Source: an uncultured Clostridia bacterium
GTDB lineage: Bacteria > Bacillota > Clostridia > TANB77 > CAG-508
Assembly: GCA_946410665.1 (NCBI GenBank)
Contig: CAMKBC010000006.1
Coordinates: 1-37,876 of the forward strand
Direction: 5' to 3'
DNA: 37,876 bases
How positions within the stretch are numbered: the first letter of the stretch is position 1; each line of letters opens with the position of its first letter. Below the pieces are notes generated by a model. It ran no database searches and was not told the origin of the DNA. It saw only the letters and a program-made list of their open reading frames with translations. Below, piece after piece: positions 8,424-16,275 of this stretch. A program made the position numbers and the translations under genes.

Positions 8424-8963
8424 ATGAATCTATATGATTTAAGAGTTAAAAAGAGAGATGGTAGTGATTTAAACTTGTCTGATTTAAAAGGAAAAGTCTT
8501 ACTTGTTGTAAATACTGCAACAGGCTGCGGTTTCACTCCTCAATACGAAGGAATAGAAAAGTTGTATGGAAAGTATAATGAGAAAGGTTTGGAAGTATTA
8601 GATTTTCCTTGCAACCAATTTGGTCATCAAGCTCCTGGAGATAATGATGAAATTCATTCTTTCTGTACAGCAAAATACAATACAAAATTTGATCAATTAG
8701 ATAAAATTGAAGTTAATGGAGAAAACGAAAGTCCAATATTTACTTATTTAAAGGAAAACTCTCCAGAAGAACAAATTGTTGGAATGAAGAATAAACTAGC
8801 TATGAAAGCTATTATGAAGATCAGTTCAACATACGTTAAAGAAAACGATATCAAGTGGAACTTTACTAAATTTTTAGTTGATAAAAACGGTAATGTTTTA
8901 AAAAGATATGATCCAACATTCAATCCAATGGATATTGAAAAAGATATTGTAGAGTTATTATAA
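8424..8963 (+). CDS. Glutathione peroxidase family thiol peroxidase (Cys type)
   Basis: 179 residues, full length for the family. The peroxidatic site is NTATGCGFTPQY with Cys35 in place of selenocysteine. The catalytic partners are present: Gln69 in FPCNQFGHQ and Trp in IKWNFTKF. A second cysteine, Cys81 in SFCTAKY, matches the resolving cysteine of thioredoxin-dependent two-Cys members, so despite the family name the enzyme probably uses thioredoxin to reduce H2O2 or lipid peroxides. Cytosolic, no signal peptide. It is followed after 19 bp by the HerA-like ATPase gene and probably shares its transcript. Confidence 0.95.
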   Translation: MNLYDLRVKKRDGSDLNLSDLKGKVLLVVNTATGCGFTPQYEGIEKLYGKYNEKGLEVLDFPCNQFGHQAPGDNDEIHSFCTAKYNTKFDQLDKIEVNGENESPIFTYLKENSPEEQIVGMKNKLAMKAIMKISSTYVKENDIKWNFTKFLVDKNGNVLKRYDPTFNPMDIEKDIVELL

Positions 8964-8982
8964 TAAACCTAGGAGGTCATTT

Positions 8983-10536
8983 ATGTACACAGATGGTAAA
9001 TTATTAATCGGAAAAAACGAAGAGAAAGAAGTTTGTTTATTACCTCAAATGGCTAATAGACACGGACTTATAACTGGTGCTTCAGGTACTGGTAAAACAA
9101 TAACAGCAAAGGTTATGGCTGAGAGTTTTTCAGATGCAGGTGTTCCTGTATTTCTAGCCGATGTTAAAGGTGATATTGAAGGAACAGCATTACCTGGAGA
9201 AATGAATGAAAACATAGCTAAAAGAGTTGAAAAATTAGCTCTTACAGATTTTGATGTTAAGGCATTCCCAGTTAGATTCTGGGATATTTATGGACAATAT
9301 GGCCATCCAATTAGAACTAAAGTTTCAACAGTTGGTGTTAGCATTCTTTCTATAATGTTAGGTTTAACTGAAGCTCAAGAAGGTGTTTTAGAAATAGTAT
9401 TTAGAATTGCTAAAGATGAGAACTTACCTTTAATTGATTTAAAAGACTTAAAAACAGCACTTCAATATGTTGGAGACAATAGACAACAATACACAACTCA
9501 ATATGGTAATGTTACAACTCAATCAGTTGGCGTTATTCAAAGAAGTTTATTAGCACTTGAAAACCAAGGTGCTGACAAATTCTTCGGTGAACCAGAACTT
9601 GATATTCATGATTTCATAAGTGTTGATGCTAACGGCAAAGGAATAATTAACATTCTTCATGCTGTTGAATTGTTTAGAAGTCCTGATTTATATGCATCAT
9701 TCATGTTATGGCTTCTAACAGATTTATTTAACACTCTACCGGAAGTTGGAGATATGGACAAACCTAAGATTGCATTCTTCTTTGATGAAGCACACTTAGT
9801 ATTTAGCGATATGCCAGCTTACAGATTAAAACAAATCGTTCAAGTAGTTAAATTAATTAGATCAAGAGGAATTGGTTTATACTTCATTTCTCAAAACCCA
9901 ACAGATATTCCTAGCGAAATCTTAGGACAATTAGGAAACAAGATACAACATAACCTAAGAGCTTTCACTCCAGCAGAGCAAAGAGTTGTAAAAGCTGCAG
10001 CTGATGGATTTAGAACAAATCCTGCATTTAACACTGAGGAAGCAATCTTAAACTTAGGAACAGGCGAAGCTTTAGTAAGTTTTCAAAACGAAAAAGGTGA
10101 GCCAGAAGTAGTTGAAAAAGTTACAATTTTACCACCACAAAGTAAGATGGGGGTTATTGATGACTTATCAAGAAACAAAGTAATAAATAGCAGCTTAATT
10201 GCTGGAAAATATGAAGAAGCTATAGATAGCGAATCAGCTCACGAAATCATTAATAAAAAGATTGAAGAGCAACAAGCTGAAGAAGCTAAGATAAAAGAAG
10301 AAAAAGAACAAGCCAAGAGAGAAGCCGAAGAACAAAAACAAAGAGAAAAAGAAGAAAAAGAAAAGGCTAAACAAGCAGCAGCTGAGCAAAAGCAAAAAGA
10401 GAAAGAAGCTAAAGAGGCCGAAAAGAAGAAAAAGAACTCTTTTGAATCTAAACTAACCAAGAAAGTTGTTAATAAAACTACTGATAAACTCATCAATAAA
10501 GGATTAAACTCTTTATTCAAGAATTTCTTTAAATAA
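8983..10536 (+). CDS. HerA-like ATPase (DUF853/YjgR family)
   Basis: 517 residues with AGGAGG before the ATG. The HerA/FtsK-type P-loop ATPase core has Walker A GASGTGKT (residues 32-39) and Walker B FFFDEAH (Asp268-Glu269), with the family segment LIRSRGIGLYFISQNPTDIP. This matches the DUF853 (YjgR) family of stand-alone HerA-like proteins, whose role is not established. Residues ~420-490 are a run rich in Lys, Glu, Gln and Ala, likely a long coiled coil or charged helix, followed by a basic C-terminus. There is no nuclease partner (NurA) nearby, so a HerA-NurA end-resection unit is not indicated. Downstream of the GPx-family gene by 19 bp. Confidence 0.88.
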   Translation: MYTDGKLLIGKNEEKEVCLLPQMANRHGLITGASGTGKTITAKVMAESFSDAGVPVFLADVKGDIEGTALPGEMNENIAKRVEKLALTDFDVKAFPVRFWDIYGQYGHPIRTKVSTVGVSILSIMLGLTEAQEGVLEIVFRIAKDENLPLIDLKDLKTALQYVGDNRQQYTTQYGNVTTQSVGVIQRSLLALENQGADKFFGEPELDIHDFISVDANGKGIINILHAVELFRSPDLYASFMLWLLTDLFNTLPEVGDMDKPKIAFFFDEAHLVFSDMPAYRLKQIVQVVKLIRSRGIGLYFISQNPTDIPSEILGQLGNKIQHNLRAFTPAEQRVVKAAADGFRTNPAFNTEEAILNLGTGEALVSFQNEKGEPEVVEKVTILPPQSKMGVIDDLSRNKVINSSLIAGKYEEAIDSESAHEIINKKIEEQQAEEAKIKEEKEQAKREAEEQKQREKEEKEKAKQAAAEQKQKEKEAKEAEKKKKNSFESKLTKKVVNKTTDKLINKGLNSLFKNFFK

Positions 10537-10541
10537 TAGTT

Positions 10542-10567
10542 AAAAGGACGCGAAAAGCGTCCTTTTT
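10542..10567 (+). terminator. Terminator after HerA-like gene
   Basis: AAAAGGACGC (10542-10551), loop GAAAA, then GCGTCCTTTTT (10557-10567). Confidence 0.9.
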
Positions 10568-10593
10568 GTTTCTTTACAAAAGCTTTGATTTTG

Positions 10594-10622
10594 TTGACTT
10601 TTGGGCCTTTTGCTTATATAAT
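10594..10622 (+). promoter_or_regulatory. Promoter of condensation/HD-GYP fusion gene
   Basis: -35 TTGACT (10594-10599), 17 bp, -10 TATAAT (10617-10622); ribosome binding site GTGAGGG before ATG 10664. Confidence 0.82.
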
Positions 10623-10663
10623 TAGGCCATCAAAATAATAGTTTTATTAAGTGAGGGTCTCAC

Positions 10664-13492
10664 ATGGAGAAATCTTTGTATGAATCAAAGAATCCTCTAG
10701 AAAATTCTTCAGTAATTAATTTCAATCATGAAGTTAATATTGAGAATTTGAAGCAATCTATTCAATGGGTCATTGATAATAACGATGCTTTTAAAAAGAG
10801 GGTTAGTACAAAAGACAAAGATGTTTCTACCGAGTACGACGTAAAAGTATTTGGCGTTAAGAATAAAACTGAGATTAATAAACTAGAGAAGAAGCTAGCA
10901 AACAGATTGCTAGGAGAGAATAAATTATACGATATAGTAGTTTATAAACTAAAAAATATAGGCGGAGGAATTATTATTATCATTTCGCCTTCTTTTGGTG
11001 ACTCTATATTCCTAAATAAGATTTGTTCTCAACTTTCAGATGTTTATTATCTATATGAAAACGAGATCCCTAAAGTTAAAAATATATGCAACATCATTCC
11101 GCTTGAAATAGTTCAAAAGAAAAGAAGCTATCCTGTTACAGGGACACAAAGGCGAATTTATTATTCTAATATGTTGTGCGGTGATGAGAATACTGTTTAC
11201 AATATGCCTTATGCAATCCGCTTCAATCGCAAACTTGTTGCAAGCAAGATGCAAACTGCTTTTGAAAATCTGATTAATGACAATAGCAGTTTAAGAACAA
11301 CTTTTGCATTAGCAGAATCTGAGACAGGTAAGATTGAGTTGCGTCAAAAAATCAAAAACAAAGTTACATTCAACTTAAAAGTTGTAGAAAACTATAAGTT
11401 TGAAGATAAAAATATAACTAAAACATACCAAAGTTTTGTAAAACCATTCAATATAGAAAGAGCTCCTCTACTAAGAGCTGCTTTATATGAAAACGAAGAA
11501 CAATCAATGTTATTAATTGATACACATCAACTTGTGTGTGACAAAACTTCAGTAATGTTAATTATCAAGAAGTTATTGAATTACTACAACTCAGATGTTT
11601 TAGAACAACAAATTTCACTAGATAGTTTTGCTCTAGTTGAAGAACTTGATTATAAAGATTACTCAGTATGGGAAGCAAAATATATTTCTAGCCCCGCAAT
11701 CAATATTGATAAAGATTACTGGATGGATAAGTTTATTGGGTATAATCACGAGGCTTTATATCTTCCTTATGACAATCCTTTAAATGATGCTAGAAACTAT
11801 ACTGGTGAGAAGTTAAAGTTTGATTATAGCAGAGAAAAGTTTAAGAAGATTAATAAATTTGCTCATGAAAATAATGTGCTACCAAGTTCAGTATTCTTAG
11901 CTGCACTTTATATAACTCTTTACAAATACACTGAACAAAAAGATATTGTTATTGGTGTTCCGGCAACAAACAGAAAGTTAGAAGACTTAAAAACAATCAT
12001 CGGACCTTTTGAAAACTCATTACCTTTAAGAGAATTGATTGACGAAAACGTTTCAATTGTAGATTTTATTAAAGCAATCAACTCAAGTTACTTGCAAGGA
12101 ATGGAACATCAATCTTATCCTATCGATGAACTATCAAAAGCTATCAATGTAGTCTCTGCAAACTCAGATAAACCATTGTTTGATGTTTGTTTCAACTATC
12201 ACTTCAACGAGAAAGAAAAGATTAACAGTATAGTTGATATCAGTAGAATTTGTAATTACACTTCACAGTATTTAATTACTGTAGATGTTGTTCCTGATAC
12301 TAATAAGATAAATTTCAATTATAGATCTTACCTATTCAAAACTGAAACAATTGATAGTATCGCAACTAACTACATTGCTGTTTTGAAACAATTGACCGAA
12401 TTAACCGATAAATCTATTGCTGATATCGAGGTTAATATTGATAAAGAAATTCAATTATTAATAGAAGAAAATAAGGCAGAACAAGATAAACTAAAACAAG
12501 CAAGTTCAAAAATTGTTGACCCTGTCATTGCACAAGAAGTTGATGAAAAAGAATTCCCTACTTTAGCAGAAAATACTGTTGAAGAAAATTCAAACGAAAT
12601 GGATTACTTGGATATCAACGAGCCTGATGTTTCTAAAGAAAAGATAAAAGGCAAACATAGAAACTTCATTGTATTGTTCTTTGGTAAATTAAAAGCTTTG
12701 TTCAAATATAATAAAGACACTAAAAAGAAGGAACGTGAAGAAAATCCAGAAGCAAAGAAACACATCAGAATAATTCCTTCATTCTCAAGCCAGGCAAAGA
12801 AGGCTCTTGAAGAGGAAAAAATAAAGAGTCAAACTCTTCTAGAAAAAGCATACCTTGATACCATCAATATTTTGAAGCAAACTGTTGATGCGAAAGATCC
12901 TTATACTAGAGGACATTCTGATAGAGTTTCTGCATATTGTGTTTTACTAGGAAAAAAATTGGGATGTGACGAAGATACTCTTAAGACATTGAAAATCGGT
13001 GGTCTATTCCATGATATTGGAAAGATTGGCGTTCCTGATTCTGTTCTTTTAAAGAATGGAAAGTTAGACGATGCAGAGTATGAAATGATTAAAAAACATA
13101 CTACAATCGGTGCTAAAATCTTTGGAAACGCTGAAATGTTTACTGATATTGTTCCTATAGTTTTACATCACCATGAAAGATTCGATGGAAATGGATATCC
13201 TGATAAATTAAAAGGTGTAGACATTCCTTATATTGCTAGAATATGTGCAGTTGTTGATACATTCGATGCTATGACTTCAAAGAGAAGTTATAGAAATGTG
13301 CTACCTTTAGATATTGTAAGAGCAGAAATCGATAAATGTTCTGGGGCACAATTTGATCCTATCATTGCGACAGCGTGGCTTGATATTTTAGACAATGATT
13401 ATGAGGAAATTGTGGAAATTCAAAAGGAATTTCCGCCATCAGATGAAAACTCAACAATCAATAATGACGAAACAAAATCAGAAGTAAAATAG
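10664..13492 (+). CDS. Condensation-domain / HD-GYP fusion protein
   Basis: 942 residues. Residues ~145-600 are an NRPS-type condensation domain with recognisable motifs: YPVTGTQRRIYYSNML (C1), LRTTF (C2), IDTHQLVCD (C3), DYKDYSVW (C4) and IIGPFENSLPLR (C5). The C3 motif, HHxxxDG in active enzymes, is degenerate: His288 keeps the catalytic position but the first His is Thr and the Asp-Gly pair is Cys-Asp. Residues 1-140 look like a decayed extra N-lobe of the same fold. A charged linker (~610-720) leads to a complete HD-GYP domain with HDIGKIGVP (His783, Asp784) and HHHERFDGNGYP (835-846), the c-di-GMP phosphodiesterase signature. No adenylation or carrier domain is nearby. Likely a signalling protein with a condensation-like sensor; function unknown. 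Confidence 0.85.
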   Translation: MEKSLYESKNPLENSSVINFNHEVNIENLKQSIQWVIDNNDAFKKRVSTKDKDVSTEYDVKVFGVKNKTEINKLEKKLANRLLGENKLYDIVVYKLKNIGGGIIIIISPSFGDSIFLNKICSQLSDVYYLYENEIPKVKNICNIIPLEIVQKKRSYPVTGTQRRIYYSNMLCGDENTVYNMPYAIRFNRKLVASKMQTAFENLINDNSSLRTTFALAESETGKIELRQKIKNKVTFNLKVVENYKFEDKNITKTYQSFVKPFNIERAPLLRAALYENEEQSMLLIDTHQLVCDKTSVMLIIKKLLNYYNSDVLEQQISLDSFALVEELDYKDYSVWEAKYISSPAINIDKDYWMDKFIGYNHEALYLPYDNPLNDARNYTGEKLKFDYSREKFKKINKFAHENNVLPSSVFLAALYITLYKYTEQKDIVIGVPATNRKLEDLKTIIGPFENSLPLRELIDENVSIVDFIKAINSSYLQGMEHQSYPIDELSKAINVVSANSDKPLFDVCFNYHFNEKEKINSIVDISRICNYTSQYLITVDVVPDTNKINFNYRSYLFKTETIDSIATNYIAVLKQLTELTDKSIADIEVNIDKEIQLLIEENKAEQDKLKQASSKIVDPVIAQEVDEKEFPTLAENTVEENSNEMDYLDINEPDVSKEKIKGKHRNFIVLFFGKLKALFKYNKDTKKKEREENPEAKKHIRIIPSFSSQAKKALEEEKIKSQTLLEKAYLDTINILKQTVDAKDPYTRGHSDRVSAYCVLLGKKLGCDEDTLKTLKIGGLFHDIGKIGVPDSVLLKNGKLDDAEYEMIKKHTTIGAKIFGNAEMFTDIVPIVLHHHERFDGNGYPDKLKGVDIPYIARICAVVDTFDAMTSKRSYRNVLPLDIVRAEIDKCSGAQFDPIIATAWLDILDNDYEEIVEIQKEFPPSDENSTINNDETKSEVK

Positions 13493-13502
13493 AATAAATA
13501 AA

Positions 13503-13532
13503 AGAGCAGGAATTAAATCCTGCTCTACTTTT
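13503..13532. terminator. Bidirectional terminator between fusion gene and ABC-F
   Basis: AGAGCAGGA (13503-13511), loop ATTAAA, TCCTGCTCT (13518-13526), then a T run on the plus strand; usable on the minus strand as well. Confidence 0.88.
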
Positions 13533-15116
13533 TTATTCTAATCCTAAATATTCGTTGTATGTTGTTTCTTTATCAATCATTGAACCATCTTTCTTGATTT
13601 CGAAAATTCTGTTGGCAACTGTTTGTGTTAATTGATGGTCATGAGATGTAAAGATCATGTTTCCTGTGAATCTTGTCATTCCTTCGTTTAATGCTGTAAT
13701 TGATTCCATGTCTAAGTGGTTAGTTGGTTCATCAAACACTAAAAAGTTTGCTCCTGATAACATTATCTTTGAAAGAACACATCTTACTTTTTCTCCTCCT
13801 GATAAAACATTAACTGCTTTTAATGCTTCTTCTCCTGAGAATAACATTCTTCCTAAGAAGCTTCTTACATATGTTTCATCTGGGTCTTTAGAATATTGTC
13901 TTAACCAGTCTGTAATGCTTTCTGTTCCTTGGAATAAGTAGTTATTGTCCTTTGGAAAGTATGAGTTTGTTATAGTTGTTCCCCATTTTACTTCTCCACT
14001 GTCTGGTTCAACTTCTCCCATTAAAATTTGGAATAGTACTGTCATCGCATTTTCATTCTCTGCTAAAACAGCAATCTTATCATCTGCTTTTACTTTGAAT
14101 GAAATGTTGTCTAAAACTTTTTCTCCATTTACTGTCTTTGTTAAATTGTTAACTTCTAGAATTTCATTTCCTGGTTGTCTATCTGGAGTAAAGTTTATAT
14201 ATGGATATTTTCTATTTGATGGTTTGATATCATCAAGTTGAATTTTCTCTAAAGACTTCTTTCTTGAAGTAGCTTGTTTTGATTTTGAAGCGTTAGCTGC
14301 GAATCTTCTGATGAACTCTTCAAGTTCTTTAATCTTTTCTTCTTTCTTCTTATTTTGGTCTCTCATTTGTTTTTGTAGTAATTGTGAAGACTCATACCAG
14401 AAGTCATAGTTTCCAGGGTAAAGTTTGATTTCCCCATAATCAACATCACAAATGTGAGTACATACTTTGTTTAAGAAATATCTATCGTGAGATACTACAA
14501 TAACTGTGTTTTCATAGTTGATTAAGAATTCTTCAAGCCATGCAATTGATTTTAAATCTAGGTCGTTTGTAGGCTCGTCTAATAATAGTATGTCTGGGTT
14601 TCCGAATAATGCTTGTGCTAATAAAACCTTAACCTTGTCTTTTGCTTCCAAATCTTTCATTAATAAATAATGTTTCTCTGGTTCAATTCCTAGGTCATTT
14701 AATAAAGTTTCAGCATCTGATTCTGCATTCCATCCATCTAATTCTGCAAATCTTTCTTCTAATCTTGCTGCCTTCATTCCATCAGCTTCACTAAAGTCTG
14801 GTTTTGCATAGATAGCATCTTTCTCTACTCTGATGTCATATAATTCTTTGTTTCCCATAACTACTGTATCAATTACTGAGTGTTCTTCAAAAGCAAAGTG
14901 GTTTTGTTGTAATACAGAAATTCTTTCAGTCTTATCCTTTGTAACCTCACCTTTACTTGGTTCTAGTTCGCCTGATAATACCTTTAAGAATGTTGATTTT
15001 CCTGCTCCATTTGCTCCTATGATACCATAGCAGCAGCCTTTGCTAAATTTTAAATTAACGTTTTCAAATAAACTTCTTTTTCCGAATCTTACAGAAACTC
15101 CTGTTACTTGTAGCAT
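13533..15116 (-). CDS. ABC-F family ATPase (YbiT-like)
   Basis: ATG 15114-15116 has AGGAG upstream; the longer in-frame start at 15173 overlaps the -10 box and cannot be used. 527 residues, two ABC domains in tandem with no membrane segment. The first has Walker A GANGAGKST and Walker B LLLDEPTNDLD; the second has signature LSGGEKVRC and FDEPTNHLD. The inter-domain linker is basic and helical (QMRDQNKKKEEKIKELEEF). ABC-F proteins bind the ribosomal E site and act on stalled or drug-bound ribosomes. The domain layout resembles the YbiT group more than Msr/Vga resistance types, though this cannot be settled by eye. It lies directly downstream of a methyltransferase that has an attenuator-like leader, with its own promoter. 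Confidence 0.88.
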   Translation of the reverse strand: MLQVTGVSVRFGKRSLFENVNLKFSKGCCYGIIGANGAGKSTFLKVLSGELEPSKGEVTKDKTERISVLQQNHFAFEEHSVIDTVVMGNKELYDIRVEKDAIYAKPDFSEADGMKAARLEERFAELDGWNAESDAETLLNDLGIEPEKHYLLMKDLEAKDKVKVLLAQALFGNPDILLLDEPTNDLDLKSIAWLEEFLINYENTVIVVSHDRYFLNKVCTHICDVDYGEIKLYPGNYDFWYESSQLLQKQMRDQNKKKEEKIKELEEFIRRFAANASKSKQATSRKKSLEKIQLDDIKPSNRKYPYINFTPDRQPGNEILEVNNLTKTVNGEKVLDNISFKVKADDKIAVLAENENAMTVLFQILMGEVEPDSGEVKWGTTITNSYFPKDNNYLFQGTESITDWLRQYSKDPDETYVRSFLGRMLFSGEEALKAVNVLSGGEKVRCVLSKIMLSGANFLVFDEPTNHLDMESITALNEGMTRFTGNMIFTSHDHQLTQTVANRIFEIKKDGSMIDKETTYNEYLGLE

Positions 15117-15142
15117 TTCTTTTCTCCTATAACCTGCTATTT

Positions 15143-15161
15143 GTGTTAATATCCTTAACAC
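15143..15161 (-). promoter_or_regulatory. Hairpin in ABC-F leader
   Basis: GTGTTAA (15143-15149) and TTAACAC (15155-15161) form a perfect 7-bp stem with a 5-nt loop in the roughly 50-nt leader of the ABC-F mRNA. There is no T run, so it is not an intrinsic terminator by itself; it may influence translation or stability. Confidence 0.45.
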
Positions 15162-15171
15162 ATGCCTTGTC

Positions 15172-15200
15172 ATTATAACATCTTTATTAAATTAATTCAA
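15172..15200 (-). promoter_or_regulatory. Promoter of ABC-F gene
   Basis: Minus strand -35 TTGAAT (15195-15200), 17 bp, -10 TATAAT (15172-15177). It overlaps the last codons of the methyltransferase gene. Confidence 0.75.
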
Positions 15201-15959
15201 TTTTTTAGCTACTATTCCATAATATCTTCTTATTAATAGAATGCCTTTTTCGTAAGTATTTTCTGCTATGTACTTATCTAATATAGCTTCATCAATTTCT
15301 TCACTTGCTAGATTGTTGTTTTCTTCTATCTCAGAAAAGTCATTAATTATTGGTGCTTTATATAAAAGCATTAATAAATCCTTTTTTGTTTTGTAGTACT
15401 CTCTTACATGAATTGGTACTAACTCAACCTCACTAAATCCAGCGTTTAAAACATTCTCATAATCGATAACACTTATTGGTTTACTATCTCTCATTGCTTG
15501 TCCTTTGCCAAACATTCTCTTTAATGCATAACAATCCATCTTATCAACACCTCTTATTAAAAGTGTTCCTCCTGGCTTTAATGTTTTGTAAATTTGCTTT
15601 GGATCTGTTACCGTGTGTCGTGCAACAACCAAATCAAAATATTCATTAGGTGTTGTCATTTTTGTGTTGTCCATTACTTTGAATGTAATGTTTTTTCTAC
15701 CCGACTCTTCTAAATTTTCATTTGCCGTTTTAATCATGGCCTCTGAATAATCTGTTCCTACTATTTCTTTTACTTCCGGATAATACTTTATTACTTTTTC
15801 TCCTCCTGCTGTACCAAGATCTAAAATTCTTGAATCTTCGTTTGTGTGTTTTAATATTAAATCATTTAAATTCCAGTCTGTTAAATTCTCTGTTTTATAA
15901 TTAATGTATGAAAAGTCCCAGTTTTTTACTTCATTGTATAATTCATATTCTTTTGACAT
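15192..15959 (-). CDS. Class I SAM-dependent methyltransferase
   Basis: 255 residues from ATG 15957-15959 (GGGAG, 5 nt away). An alternative TTG at 15995 has the stronger AAGGAGG 8 nt upstream and would add 12 residues; I cannot decide between them. SAM-binding motif I is ILDLGTAGGEK, the acidic post-I segment IVGTDYSEAM, and motif IV region YFDLVVARHTV; LKPGGTLLIRG is the usual post-motif strand. Substrate unknown. No rRNA-methylase signature such as Erm NPPF/Y was seen. The gene sits behind a long structured leader encoding a short peptide, a layout typical of drug-inducible resistance genes, and next to an ABC-F gene; a link to translation stress is therefore inferred. Confidence 0.85.
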   Translation of the reverse strand: MSKEYELYNEVKNWDFSYINYKTENLTDWNLNDLILKHTNEDSRILDLGTAGGEKVIKYYPEVKEIVGTDYSEAMIKTANENLEESGRKNITFKVMDNTKMTTPNEYFDLVVARHTVTDPKQIYKTLKPGGTLLIRGVDKMDCYALKRMFGKGQAMRDSKPISVIDYENVLNAGFSEVELVPIHVREYYKTKKDLLMLLYKAPIINDFSEIEENNNLASEEIDEAILDKYIAENTYEKGILLIRRYYGIVAKKLN

Positions 15960-16019
15960 ATCGTCTCCCTCTCTTTGTTTTATTTGGTTGTACAAAAAAA
16001 GAACCTCCTTTCATAAACA

Positions 16020-16058
16020 GCAAAAACAACCATAATTTTGCTATGGTAACTTTTTGCC
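16020..16058 (-). promoter_or_regulatory. Leader hairpin overlapping end of leader peptide
   Basis: On the minus strand GCAAAAAGTTACCATA pairs with TATGGTTGTTTTTGC around a 7-nt loop with one interruption. Its 5' arm covers the last codons and stop of the 15-residue leader ORF, so a ribosome stalled or terminating there would stop it forming. A further stem, ATGAAGAG/CTCTTCAT, includes the leader start codon, and GTAGTAAA/TTTACTAC lies near the 5' end. Confidence 0.6.
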
Positions 16059-16088
16059 ATTCATGAAGAGATTCCAAAGACTCTTCAT
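16041..16088 (-). CDS. Putative 15-residue leader peptide of the methyltransferase
   Basis: ATG 16086-16088 is preceded by AAAGGA about 4 nt away and reads MKSLWNLFMNGKKLP then TAG. It lies about 60 nt inside the transcript from the promoter at 16157-16185 and about 80-125 nt upstream of the methyltransferase start. Three stems surround it, two of which use its own codons. This is the layout of ribosome-stalling attenuators that control drug-resistance genes. I know of no named leader with this sequence, so the function is inference. Confidence 0.6.
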   Translation of the reverse strand: MKSLWNLFMNGKKLP

Positions 16089-16156
16089 TATTCCTTTAAA
16101 CTTTACGTTTATCTGGTAGTAAAACGCGAATGGTCGAATTGATTTACTACATTTCT

Positions 16157-16185
16157 ATTATAGCATGTTTTCGTAGTTTGTTCAA
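16157..16185 (-). promoter_or_regulatory. Promoter of the leader/methyltransferase transcript
   Basis: Minus strand -35 TTGAAC (16180-16185), 17 bp, -10 TATAAT (16157-16162). It gives a leader of about 155-190 nt. Confidence 0.8.
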
Positions 16186-16191
16186 ATAAAT

Positions 16192-16218
16192 AAGAGCAAG
16201 TTTTGTGAACTTGCTCTT
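16192..16218 (-). terminator. Terminator after lectin surface-protein gene
   Basis: An 11-bp perfect stem AAGAGCAAGTT/AACTTGCTCTT with a 5-nt loop. The minus-strand tail is TTATTTATTT; the plus-strand tail TTCTTTT is also T-rich. Confidence 0.75.
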
Positions 16219-16275
16219 TCTTTTGTATTTAAACTTTTACTTATTATCCTTAGTCGTTTAAATGCTTTTGTTTAT

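Noticed and set aside
10664-12480. A non-ribosomal peptide synthetase gene cluster.
   Set aside because: Only a condensation fold with a degenerate active motif is present; there is no adenylation, carrier or thioesterase domain nearby.
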